Part shown: positions 1 to 8,979 of the stretch, piece by piece
Layout: every line of letters starts with the position of its first letter
Position numbering within the stretch: the stretch's first letter is position 1
From: Thermoplasmata archaeon
GTDB lineage: Archaea; Thermoplasmatota; Poseidoniia; Poseidoniales; Thalassarchaeaceae
Direction: 5' to 3'
DNA: 35,139 nt
Assembly: GCA_002727675.1 (NCBI GenBank)
Contig: PBXQ01000079.1
Span: 1-35,139 of the forward strand
Notes under the pieces: model-generated
What the model was told of the DNA's origin: nothing
What the model saw: the letters and a program-made list of their open reading frames with translations, nothing else
Database searches by the model: none
Made by a program: the position numbers and the translations under genes

Positions 1-108
1 ATAATTTCGGCACTAGATGCAACAAGTTATGATGGCTATCGTCCGATAGTGAAATGGGATGAGCATGGCCGTGTAATTCTCGACTTTGATCCAATTAATA
101 GTGATTAG
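1..108 (+). CDS. C-terminal fragment of a CDS truncated by the window edge; unknown product
   Basis: Frame 1 is open from base 1 to TAG at 106-108: IISALDATSYDGYRPIVKWDEHGRVILDFDPINSD*. Confidence 0.5.
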   Translation: MISALDATSYDGYRPIVKWDEHGRVILDFDPINSD

Positions 109-149
109 AATCACATAATGTTTATTTAGCGGCCCCATTTCTATATTTC

Positions 150-962
150 ATGGACTTTCTTAGGTCATTGTATGTATTGGTTCTTGGATTATTGTTTGTT
201 TTATCTGGTTGTTTTGGTTTATCATCCGATAGTTCAGCAGATGATGATTCATCAAATGAAAATAATTTAGCACCAGTAGTTACTGCTTCTTGGATGGGCG
301 ATTCAACTCCAACTTTTGGTTCAATAAATCCTGGTTGGAATGTTACTGTTTATCATGCAATGACTGATTGGGATGGCAGCATAACTAATGCCGGTTGGGA
401 TATTAACCTAGATGGTACAATAGATTATCCAATTTATAGCGCCCAGGGTTTAACAACCATCTTTATTCCAGAAAATAGTGTTGTTAATTCATCATTAACA
501 GGTCCAATGACTAGCATCTTATTTGGTGCTTTAGATGATGACGGTGCTTGGAGTTCTTCGCCTTTAATTACATTGAGGTTATCTTCTCTTCCATCTATTA
601 ATTTAGGTAATTACAATACTTACACAGCAGAGGATGCAGCAGACGATGCAAATGATGCAACTGGATCTGATGACACATTGATTAAGATGCAAATGACAGG
701 CTCCGACACCCTAGCATGGTCATTCGTAGATATCACACTAAGTGTCGGTGACAATTACTACACCTGCAGCGTAGCAGCAGGCGACGACTGTGTCATCTCC
801 CAGCAAGCTGGAGACAACGACAATGCATGGGAACCTGGTGAGTACATCTTCCTAAGTGAAGCTGATGCAGAAATCTGCAGTTCATCTGGATGCATGGTAG
901 ACATCTCCGTAACCTCCAGTGGAAACACTGTTGCTGGTGACGGCGCTGTTGCAGTTAACTGA
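150..962 (+). CDS. Secreted lipoprotein with an archaellin/pilin-like C-terminal beta domain
   Basis: Signal peptide with lipobox-like LLFVLSGC; C-terminal TLIKMQMTGSDTLAWSFVDITLSVGDNYYTCSV...VDISVTSSGNTVAGDGAVAVN resembles surface-appendage-type domains; TGA stop. Confidence 0.7.
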   Translation: MDFLRSLYVLVLGLLFVLSGCFGLSSDSSADDDSSNENNLAPVVTASWMGDSTPTFGSINPGWNVTVYHAMTDWDGSITNAGWDINLDGTIDYPIYSAQGLTTIFIPENSVVNSSLTGPMTSILFGALDDDGAWSSSPLITLRLSSLPSINLGNYNTYTAEDAADDANDATGSDDTLIKMQMTGSDTLAWSFVDITLSVGDNYYTCSVAAGDDCVISQQAGDNDNAWEPGEYIFLSEADAEICSSSGCMVDISVTSSGNTVAGDGAVAVN

Positions 963-1006
963 GCCCTTAAACCGGTTTTAGATAACAAATCAAGTAATGC
1001 GAACAC

Positions 1007-1055
1007 GGCCTTCGTTGGGCTGCCTTAGGGCGCCCAACGGGGGCCATTTTTTTTT
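1007..1055 (+). terminator. Hairpin plus T-tract terminator-like element
   Basis: GGCCTTCGTTGGGC (1007-1020) pairs with GCCCAACGGGGGCC (1032-1045), 14 bp including two G-U pairs, followed by T9. Confidence 0.8.
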
Positions 1056-1058
1056 CGA

Positions 1059-2336
1059 TTATTTCTTCATTTTACTTTTATCATATAATACAATTGAATC
1101 TCTAATTTCTTTTATGGGCTTCCAAATATGTGATTTTAATCCAATAGAAATTCTAACATGAACCCATACTAATACAAACATAGAATGAACATAAGAGATT
1201 AATGAAGAAGAAAACCTTCTTCTTTTTTCTGTTGGTGTTTTTGCAATCAAATATAGATAATATTGGATTACAGCATATATCAACAAAAATGAATTGATTA
1301 TAGAAAATGTGAATGATAATGGGGTTGTAGGAAACCCTAAAATTAATGTTAACAATAATCCCAATGAGCAAGCAATAGATGAAACAAATAGAAATGGAGT
1401 AATTACATGAATTAAGAATAATGATCTGATAGTAATCATCATAGCAATTCCTAATTTATTATTGAACATCAAATCTGAATTACGCCAAAGGTGTCTAACA
1501 AGTCCTTGTGCTCTCCTAGTTTTTTGTGTATGAATTGCTAATGCTGAATATGGGGTGGCTTCATAGAATATTAAATCTGAATCATGAATAGTTCGTAATC
1601 CCTGCCTTCTAGCTTCTAATGCTAATTGTGAATCATCAGCATTTGAATCTGCTATTACACCAGAATTAACTAATTTCCTTCTGTATGCTGCTAATGAGCC
1701 TTCAAATATAGGAGTTGAATCTATACGACTTTCAGCATCTCTAGCCCTATTGTAATAGTCACGATATGAATCAGGATTTTCCATAATTTTCCCATCATAA
1801 TCTATTGGTTGCTGGTGTCCACAAACAGCGCCAATTTCTGGATTAGCAAACCAACTAGTTATTTTCTTTAATGAATTTTCAGCCAGTCTTGAATCAGCAT
1901 CTGTTAGGATAATTACTTCACTATCAATATGTGATTCAGCTAACCCCAAGTTAACAGCAGCAGATTTTCCTGCGACAGTTGTAGTAGATAATAAGCGAAC
2001 TAATCTACCAAATTCAGGAGCTTTTTCAATCCAATCTTCAACAACATACATTGTTTGGTCAGATGAGCCCGTATCAATAACCAAAACCTCCATTTTATTT
2101 CTAGGGTAATTGCAAATTGCAAGATTACTTAATTTTCCAGCAATTACTTTTTCTTCATTTAAAACACAAATAATAACAGTAATCATTGGTAATTCTTCAT
2201 CTACAACCAAAGGCCTTTTTGGCAATTCATTTCTTTTTATCCATCTGCGATTTAATTTATCTTGAATTAATATTGGTGTAATTGCAAGAGCACCAAATCC
2301 AATTTCACCTAATGTTAACCAGTCTGCGAGAATCAA
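1059..2336 (-). CDS. Membrane-associated family 2 glycosyltransferase
   Basis: PMITVIICVLNEEKVIAGKLSNL, VLVIDTGSSDQT, ILTDADSRLAENSL, plus C-terminal TM segments. Confidence 0.88.
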   Translation of the reverse strand: MILADWLTLGEIGFGALAITPILIQDKLNRRWIKRNELPKRPLVVDEELPMITVIICVLNEEKVIAGKLSNLAICNYPRNKMEVLVIDTGSSDQTMYVVEDWIEKAPEFGRLVRLLSTTTVAGKSAAVNLGLAESHIDSEVIILTDADSRLAENSLKKITSWFANPEIGAVCGHQQPIDYDGKIMENPDSYRDYYNRARDAESRIDSTPIFEGSLAAYRRKLVNSGVIADSNADDSQLALEARRQGLRTIHDSDLIFYEATPYSALAIHTQKTRRAQGLVRHLWRNSDLMFNNKLGIAMMITIRSLFLIHVITPFLFVSSIACSLGLLLTLILGFPTTPLSFTFSIINSFLLIYAVIQYYLYLIAKTPTEKRRRFSSSLISYVHSMFVLVWVHVRISIGLKSHIWKPIKEIRDSIVLYDKSKMKK

Positions 2337-3367
2337 TTCCCCACCTCATTTAATGCCTTTTCATATAGTTTAGACCACTTTTTACCCAATACTTCCGGTG
2401 TTTGTTGTGCTATTGCTGAGGGGCCATTCAAAGCCATTTGATGCCATTTATATACATCATTTAATATTTCAGATATTGTATTAGCCCATACCTCTGAATC
2501 CAATTTTTCAACAATAATACCGCCATCACCTAATATTCCTTCACAAGCAGATGAAGCAATAACTGGCAGGCCACATGACAATGCTTCCATTGCACATACA
2601 GGCATACCTTCAAAAACCGAAGGAATCAATAAAACTCCAGCCTTATGTAACAATTCATTTTTTTCTTTTCCTGATAACCACCCCCTTGCATGAATTCCAT
2701 CTGTTTCGTCTAAGTTTCTAACCCATCGGTGAGATGATTCTATTCCAGAAAGGTGTAAATTCAGATCTTGTCCTCTATTTCGTAATTTTTGAACAGCCTC
2801 AATCGCCAATTGGTGGCCCTTAATTGGTGAAGGACGTGCAAGTAAAATTAACAGATTTTTTTCCCTAGTTTTTGGATCAATTTTTGTTATTGAAGGGGCC
2901 GGCGATCCTATTACTTCCATATTTGACAGCCCAATTTCTCTTTTATGACGGGGTGTTAATGCAACAGGAGTAACTAATTTATGTTGAGTTAAATGAAAAA
3001 ACTCTCTTGCTGCTGGTGGTTTATTCAATAAAAACATATGAAAATTACCTGCATGAATTTGTAAAATAACGGGCACTTGAAATTTTATGCACATTTTCAC
3101 TGCTCTAAGCTTGCGCCACCAAGAAAAATTAGTTGCTGTATGGATATGAATAATATCTGGTTTATTATCCATTAATCGTTTTTTTAACTTCTTCTTTGCA
3201 CCCCTCCATGCATTAATTTTAGCAAAAACGGAGCCATCGACATGAGTATTGATTGATTCAGTAATCCATCCATTCGGTGGGTGTTTGAGGTGGTGTCGAA
3301 TAGTGGCTTGCATACCACCTTTACTTTCTACAGGGCCAATGTGTAATACCGTCCTCAACACGCCCAC
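2333..3367 (-). CDS. Glycosyltransferase (GT4-like)
   Basis: HIGPVESKGGMQATIRHH at the N-terminus; C-terminal PSVFEGMPVCAMEALSCGLPVIASSACEGI donor-binding motif; 4-bp overlap with the next gene. Confidence 0.87.
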   Translation of the reverse strand: MGVLRTVLHIGPVESKGGMQATIRHHLKHPPNGWITESINTHVDGSVFAKINAWRGAKKKLKKRLMDNKPDIIHIHTATNFSWWRKLRAVKMCIKFQVPVILQIHAGNFHMFLLNKPPAAREFFHLTQHKLVTPVALTPRHKREIGLSNMEVIGSPAPSITKIDPKTREKNLLILLARPSPIKGHQLAIEAVQKLRNRGQDLNLHLSGIESSHRWVRNLDETDGIHARGWLSGKEKNELLHKAGVLLIPSVFEGMPVCAMEALSCGLPVIASSACEGILGDGGIIVEKLDSEVWANTISEILNDVYKWHQMALNGPSAIAQQTPEVLGKKWSKLYEKALNEVGN

Positions 3368-3419
3368 CTCATGTCGGGGGAGTGTAGCAACGATATAAGA
3401 GACAGTTCATCGAGGTACC

Positions 3420-4541
3420 ATGAAACTGCTCTGGGTGACAGCAAAGAGATTAGCGAGCGACCTCGCTAGCACCACCCAATTATCCGTTTCAAACACTTTA
3501 TCTGAACGCGGTTGGGAGGTAACAATTATGGCCCCCAATGATTCCAATGCCAAAGAAATTGTTGACAATAATGGGCATAATTTTATTGGAGTAAAACGTT
3601 CGCAAAAAGCAGGATTAGGTTGGTTAACTTTTGGGAAATCTGTGAAACAAAAATTACCACAAGTGATAGATCAATTTGATGTTGTATTAGTTGATTGGCA
3701 AGCAGTGGCTGGGGCATCAAAAACATTGAATAATCATAAAATTCCTTGGTTAGTTGTTGATCGTAGTCCTCCTGTATTTAATTCAATTATTGGTAAACTT
3801 CAATGGCTTGAATATCTTCGTGCTTGGAGGATTGCAAAAAAGAAAAAAGCTAGTGGTTCGGTTTTAAAGTCTCAAGCCTTAGCAGATTTTCATCGTACAA
3901 AATATCGTGCAATTAACCCAATTACTATTATGGAAGCTGGAGTTGATGTGAGTAAATTTACGCCAACTAATTTTTCTGGAACTACAGTAATTGTTCATCA
4001 TGGCCAGTTAGATCAAGAAAGAGATATACTAAAATTGGTCAGTATAGGAGAAATCCTGTATTCTAGAAAGATTGATTTTATCATGAAAATTGCAGGCAGG
4101 GGCAATAAATTATCATCATTACAGAAATTATCCTATCTTCATGATTGGTTAGATGTATTAGGACCATTACCACAAAAAGAAATCCCAAAATTTCTCGCAT
4201 CGGGGCATTTAGCAATTTTTCCGTTGCCTGATAATAATATATGGAGATTAGCCAGTCCATTAAAAGTTAGAGAATGGGCGGCAGCAGGGTTACCTATGAT
4301 TTTATCAGATATTACTCCACATCAATCAATAGGTGAAAGAAATTGGATAAACTTGGTTCCTCCAAATTATCCATTAGATAAATGGGCAGATCAAGTTGAA
4401 TCATTCATTAGCCAAGATTTGCATTCTATAGGTGCACAAGCTAGAAAAGATGCAGAATTAGAATTTGATTGGAAGAAAACAACTGAACAATTACATATTC
4501 AATTAATGAAATTAAAGGGGTTAAGAAATGACAAAACGTAA
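3420..4541 (+). CDS. Glycosyltransferase (GT4-like)
   Basis: SVSNTLSERGWEVTIMAPND N-terminal; LASPLKVREWAAAGLPMILSDI C-terminal GT-B motif. Confidence 0.82.
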   Translation: MKLLWVTAKRLASDLASTTQLSVSNTLSERGWEVTIMAPNDSNAKEIVDNNGHNFIGVKRSQKAGLGWLTFGKSVKQKLPQVIDQFDVVLVDWQAVAGASKTLNNHKIPWLVVDRSPPVFNSIIGKLQWLEYLRAWRIAKKKKASGSVLKSQALADFHRTKYRAINPITIMEAGVDVSKFTPTNFSGTTVIVHHGQLDQERDILKLVSIGEILYSRKIDFIMKIAGRGNKLSSLQKLSYLHDWLDVLGPLPQKEIPKFLASGHLAIFPLPDNNIWRLASPLKVREWAAAGLPMILSDITPHQSIGERNWINLVPPNYPLDKWADQVESFISQDLHSIGAQARKDAELEFDWKKTTEQLHIQLMKLKGLRNDKT

Positions 4542-5787
4542 AGTTGCGCCCCATCGTGATACACTATGGCTATCAACTGCAGATGCAATTAATTTAATCT
4601 TTGGAATAATAATTCATGTCATCCTTACTCGAGTTTTACTCAGTAGTGATTATGGACTTTTCATATTATTACTAGATTTTTTCCATGTATGTGTAATAAT
4701 AATAGATTTAGGAATGCCAACATTAATTGGTAGAGATGGTGAACGTTTAGGAATTCATCTGAATAAGGTTATTAGAAAAATCATTAAGATTCAGATAGTA
4801 CCATTTTTAATTGGGATATTTCTTTTTTCTTTCATTGGGGTCTATCTATTTGGTGGTTGGATTGAAGTTGCAATAATACTATCAATTAGTGCAGGATTAC
4901 TAGTTTTAACATACTCTTATCGTTCTGCTTTGCGTTCTTTAGGTGAGGCTCGTATTGAAGCTATAATAAGAATCATCGATAGAGGTGTGGTAGCATTTCT
5001 AATGATTACTTGGTCTAGTACCATACTTGAATTTGCAATTGCTACTCTTATCGGACCAATTTGTTCTTTTGTTATAGCATATACAATTTTCAAATTAAAA
5101 GTTTCACCTCAACTATCTGTCCCAAGTGAAGAAATTCCTGAGATTTCTGAATATGATAATTATAATTTGATAAAAGCAGGATTGCCATTTCTATTTGCTT
5201 CCGCAGCATTAGTAATTAATGTCAGAATTGAAAAATTATTGTTAGGCTTTATTGCTGGCCCTAACGATGTTGCTATCTATCAGATTGCATGGTTGGGTTT
5301 TATTGCGGGTTATGGGCCTATTTTATCTTTAAGGGCAATTTTACTGTCTTGGTTTGGGGAAGTTCGCGACGACTTAGAGAAAGTAATCTATCGTTTCAAA
5401 AGAGCAATGTACGCTACTATAATTGTAGCAATATTAGGAGCAATAATTGCTTTCTTAATCTATCCCTTTGTGTATGATATATTATTCCCAGAATATACTG
5501 ATTCTGTAAATTTACCATTTCGTATTTTACTTATTTCTTGGATATTACATACTATTTCTAGTCCGTCGTTATCATTAATTCAAACATCTACCACACCTTG
5601 GAAATACACTAGAATTCTATGGTATGGTATTACAGTTAGCGGTGTAGTTTGCCTATGCCTTATCTACAGTCTATCAAATGCAGTAATTGGGGCAACAATA
5701 GGAACAGTTTGTGGATCAACGATCGTATTCATTTTATCTATTTATAATTCTAGAACTATGATAAATAAATCAGAAATTAATGTTTAA
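4528..5787 (+). CDS. Polysaccharide flippase-like multi-TM protein (MATE/Wzx superfamily)
   Basis: Around 12 hydrophobic segments, STADAINLIFGIIIHVILTRVLLSSDYGLFILLLDF start typical of flippases; overlaps the upstream GT gene. Confidence 0.78.
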   Translation: MTKRKVAPHRDTLWLSTADAINLIFGIIIHVILTRVLLSSDYGLFILLLDFFHVCVIIIDLGMPTLIGRDGERLGIHLNKVIRKIIKIQIVPFLIGIFLFSFIGVYLFGGWIEVAIILSISAGLLVLTYSYRSALRSLGEARIEAIIRIIDRGVVAFLMITWSSTILEFAIATLIGPICSFVIAYTIFKLKVSPQLSVPSEEIPEISEYDNYNLIKAGLPFLFASAALVINVRIEKLLLGFIAGPNDVAIYQIAWLGFIAGYGPILSLRAILLSWFGEVRDDLEKVIYRFKRAMYATIIVAILGAIIAFLIYPFVYDILFPEYTDSVNLPFRILLISWILHTISSPSLSLIQTSTTPWKYTRILWYGITVSGVVCLCLIYSLSNAVIGATIGTVCGSTIVFILSIYNSRTMINKSEINV

Positions 5788-7193
5788 AATGAGAAATCGG
5801 AGAATTCTTCATCATCATTTATGTCTGGTCCACTTTTTTCATTTCTGGTTTTAGGTTCAGGCTCTGCCTCTGCTTTTTGCTTTTGTTTAACAGTTCTAGT
5901 TTTTCTAACCTTTCTTGGTACAGGTTTAGGCTCTGAAACATTACTAGGAATAATTGTGTTTTCTGGTTTATAACCTCTACTAGGTACTGTAACTCCCCCC
6001 TCGTTAAGGTCTTCTACCACGTTAATTTCTTCAATTTCACCTAAATCATCTTGCATTTCTTTTGCTTCATCAGTTACAATGACTCCACCACTAGTGCCTG
6101 ATGTTACAGACCGAGCACTCGGTCTATGAGCGCCATAGATTGCAGAATCAATGTCAAAATCATCTAATTCAACACTTGTTGTTTCTACATCAACATCAGG
6201 TTTTTCGATTTTAGTTTTCGTCTTTTCAAATTCAGCTCGTTCTTTTTGAATAGTACCTTCTGCTTTTCTTACTTCTTTCTTTACTCCACGAGCAGCAATC
6301 ATTTGTGTTTCAGTCATTAATTCTCTTGCACTTAATGTAGCGCCGCGTCGGATAATTCCAGAAATTGCAAAGAATAACAATACTGATCCACCAATTGAAA
6401 ATAATATTGATGTTGAATATAACCATCCACCAATAAATGGTACGGAGTAAGAACTGTAAGAATTTTCTTCATTAATCAATCCGTGATTACCTAGTTTAAT
6501 TTCAGTAACTAATAGGGTTCCGGAAAAGCCAGCATTGCTTGTTGGATACCCCCCGCTAATTATACGACATTCATCTTTTGATGAGTATACTATGTCATCA
6601 GGAATTTCTTCTAAAAACCATCCTTTAATGGCGATTTCCTGATGCCATTCAAGTCCATGAAATCCTTCAAGAACTTCTTCATTTCCTGGGATTAAACCTA
6701 CCACACCCCATCCTTGTTGAGGGAATGATGAACCGGTACTTCCAGGCGGTGAGGCTTTTAATCCGGGGGCATTTGGTGTATTCCAAGAACTTAATTTGAC
6801 ATTTATGTTTCCACCATCTGGTAATTTGGCATCATTGAACCTATTTAATTTAATGACAGCGGCACTAACTGCTAATGATTCTGAACCCATTACATCCCCT
6901 GGTTCTTGATTAAAATGCTTACTAGCACTCAGCCATCCCTCGATTGTAACAGGTGTTTTATTAGTATTATTTGCTATGTCTATTGCGTTTTCATCATTAC
7001 AGCCAACCATAGAATATTCCTGATTCTCAATATTTACATCATCTTTTGATATTGTGGCATTCATTGTTAATTCGTCAATATCCACTTCAATTCCATCAGA
7101 ACCCCATTCTTGAATTTCTGGGGATATACAACCGGAAAAAGTTAGACTTAGGGCTAAAAGCAAGGCAAATGCTGCTCGGCGCCCCCCTTTCAT
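5784..7193 (-). CDS. Lipoprotein with one internal TM and an acidic/basic cytoplasmic tail; unknown function
   Basis: Signal peptide with lipobox ALSLTFSGC; TM SILFSIGGSVLLFFAISGII; charged tail. Stop overlaps the convergent flippase stop. Confidence 0.7.
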   Translation of the reverse strand: MKGGRRAAFALLLALSLTFSGCISPEIQEWGSDGIEVDIDELTMNATISKDDVNIENQEYSMVGCNDENAIDIANNTNKTPVTIEGWLSASKHFNQEPGDVMGSESLAVSAAVIKLNRFNDAKLPDGGNINVKLSSWNTPNAPGLKASPPGSTGSSFPQQGWGVVGLIPGNEEVLEGFHGLEWHQEIAIKGWFLEEIPDDIVYSSKDECRIISGGYPTSNAGFSGTLLVTEIKLGNHGLINEENSYSSYSVPFIGGWLYSTSILFSIGGSVLLFFAISGIIRRGATLSARELMTETQMIAARGVKKEVRKAEGTIQKERAEFEKTKTKIEKPDVDVETTSVELDDFDIDSAIYGAHRPSARSVTSGTSGGVIVTDEAKEMQDDLGEIEEINVVEDLNEGGVTVPSRGYKPENTIIPSNVSEPKPVPRKVRKTRTVKQKQKAEAEPEPKTRNEKSGPDINDDEEFSDFSF

Positions 7194-7258
7194 GTTATAT
7201 CGAAGTAAGGCAGAGTTGATGACGCTTACGAGTAAATTGACAAAATAATTTTATTAAA

Positions 7259-8434
7259 TCATGAATTATCCAACAAAGTTTCTATATCTTCTAAGAATTC
7301 AGTAGTAGACCAATCATACCCAACCCAAGCAACTCTTTTGTTTCCATTATTATCTACAATGTAAGTTACAGTACTATGCCCAACGTCGTATTCCTCTTCT
7401 GCCATGTTAGAATCTTCATGTTCATCATGGGTTTCGTGCTCATTTACCATAATGCATGACATGTGGTCATCTCCATCCCATTGATACCCATCATCACACA
7501 TACAATGAGCACCGCTTCCTTCTCCCATTACCCAGCCATGCCCATCACATTGTTCAGAGGTAGGAGTTGGTAGATTGGAGGCGTTTGCATTACTTGCAAC
7601 CCAAGCAATATGTTGTTGGTGTGTGGAAATTTCTACGCCATCAATACCTACTTGACTTTCTTCCCATGATGAGTTTGTATCGTTCCAGATGTATAACGCC
7701 CACCACCATGACCAGTCACTGGGCGAATCAAAACCATTGATTCCAGTTACACCGTGACCATATTGTTCGTCCACAGTATAATTCAGTGACACATTGTTCA
7801 TTTCCATTGTCGTTTCAGTCAAATTCCATCCAGTTGCATTTTCTGGCAAGTGAGATCCATTGATTTGATATTCTGAAGTGGTATTATCTGGCATCATGGT
7901 GATAAGGGAATGCGTCATGTAACTATTACTCATGTCATGATCCATGTTCATGCCTCCATTAACATGAGAATCAATCATTGAGGAATTTACAGCCACGCCC
8001 CAACCATTCCATACTTCTTTGATCATGTCATAATCAGTTGAAGTCAGGTGAGGCCAATCATATCCATTATTAGCAACATAGTCGGCAAGAACCTCTTGAG
8101 TATCTCTCAAAGGATCTATTGATATTGAAAGGAAAACAACCTCTTCACCATAAGTATCCCCCAATTCTGCTTTCATGAATTTCATGTTTGCCTCAATTAC
8201 AGGGCAGACATCAGGACAGTGCGTGTAAGTGAAAGCTACAACTATTGTTTTCCCATCAAAATCAGAAAAAGAAACATTGTTTCCATCATGGTCTGTTAAA
8301 TTAAAATCAGGGACAGACACAGGGGGTTGATACATTAAACCATTAAATGACAAATCTTCAACTTCTGAATCTCCCAAACAACCGGCAAAAAGAAGTATTG
8401 TAGTTAAGAAGACCACTGCTATTTTATTGCGCAT
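7259..8434 (-). CDS. SCO1/SenC-family copper chaperone with a large internal insertion
   Basis: Lipobox LLFAGC; TYTHCPDVCPVIEANMKFM (CxxxC); later EYDVGHSTVTYIVDNNGNKRVAWVGYDW with the His ligand region; about 200 aa between them. Confidence 0.87.
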   Translation of the reverse strand: MRNKIAVVFLTTILLFAGCLGDSEVEDLSFNGLMYQPPVSVPDFNLTDHDGNNVSFSDFDGKTIVVAFTYTHCPDVCPVIEANMKFMKAELGDTYGEEVVFLSISIDPLRDTQEVLADYVANNGYDWPHLTSTDYDMIKEVWNGWGVAVNSSMIDSHVNGGMNMDHDMSNSYMTHSLITMMPDNTTSEYQINGSHLPENATGWNLTETTMEMNNVSLNYTVDEQYGHGVTGINGFDSPSDWSWWWALYIWNDTNSSWEESQVGIDGVEISTHQQHIAWVASNANASNLPTPTSEQCDGHGWVMGEGSGAHCMCDDGYQWDGDDHMSCIMVNEHETHDEHEDSNMAEEEYDVGHSTVTYIVDNNGNKRVAWVGYDWSTTEFLEDIETLLDNS

Positions 8435-8557
8435 ATTTTATGGCATGAAATTACATTATTATATTTTGTCAATTAAATCTTCATCAATTTATTTAGTTCT
8501 CAAAAACCATCTTCGCCACGCACTTTCAAGAACAAGGAGCAGGTCGGCTCATTTGCT

Positions 8558-8640
8558 GCGGACGTCGCATAGCCTGGTATCGCGCCGGATTTGAAATCCG
8601 GTGACCTTGTGTCGCGGGAGTTCGAATCTCTCCGTCCGCG
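8558..8640 (+). tRNA. tRNA-Ser(UGA), type II with long variable arm
   Basis: Acceptor GCGGACG/CGTCCGC, discriminator G, anticodon stem CCGGA-TTTGAAA-TCCGG (anticodon TGA), variable arm GAC..GTC, T-arm GGGAG-TTCGAAT-CTCTC; no encoded CCA. The D-stem has one weak pair. Confidence 0.92.
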
Positions 8641-8641
8641 C

Positions 8642-8968
8642 TTAGAACCTACACCAAGCAGGCAATGAATCTGGTGCGCCTGGTACAGTAATAGCAATAA
8701 AAATGAACATCATCAAAATGAAGAATGAGGGGAACAAAGCAGTTAGAGTTAGAATATTACTATCAGGCTCCATTCTCAAATGCATGAAGATGAAAGCAAT
8801 ACCTAGGAATTTAACTACTCCAATGCTAACAAGAATAAATATCACCATTTGTTCACTAATATCTCCATTCACAGATGAAGCAACCGCGCCGACTTCTACA
8901 GCAGTCAATATCATTAGCATTGCAAAATTCATGTTATAAGCGTCTTTTCCAAATATAGTATGACCCAT
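8642..8968 (-). CDS. Cytochrome c oxidase small subunit (prokaryotic COX4-like)
   Basis: Three TM segments; MGHTIFGKDAYNMNFAMLMILTAVEVGA...FLGIAFIFMHLRMEPDSN; GGGGGAG-type RBS before the ATG at 8968. The track's longer start lies partly inside coxC. Confidence 0.8.
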   Translation of the reverse strand: MGHTIFGKDAYNMNFAMLMILTAVEVGAVASSVNGDISEQMVIFILVSIGVVKFLGIAFIFMHLRMEPDSNILTLTALFPSFFILMMFIFIAITVPGAPDSLPAWCRF

Positions 8969-8979
8969 TTTTCTCCCCC

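Noticed and set aside
8500-8697. 65-aa minus-strand ORF (RGRRDSNSRDTRSPDFKSGAIPGYATS)
   Set aside because: It is a translation of the antisense of the tRNA-Ser gene, a common spurious ORF.
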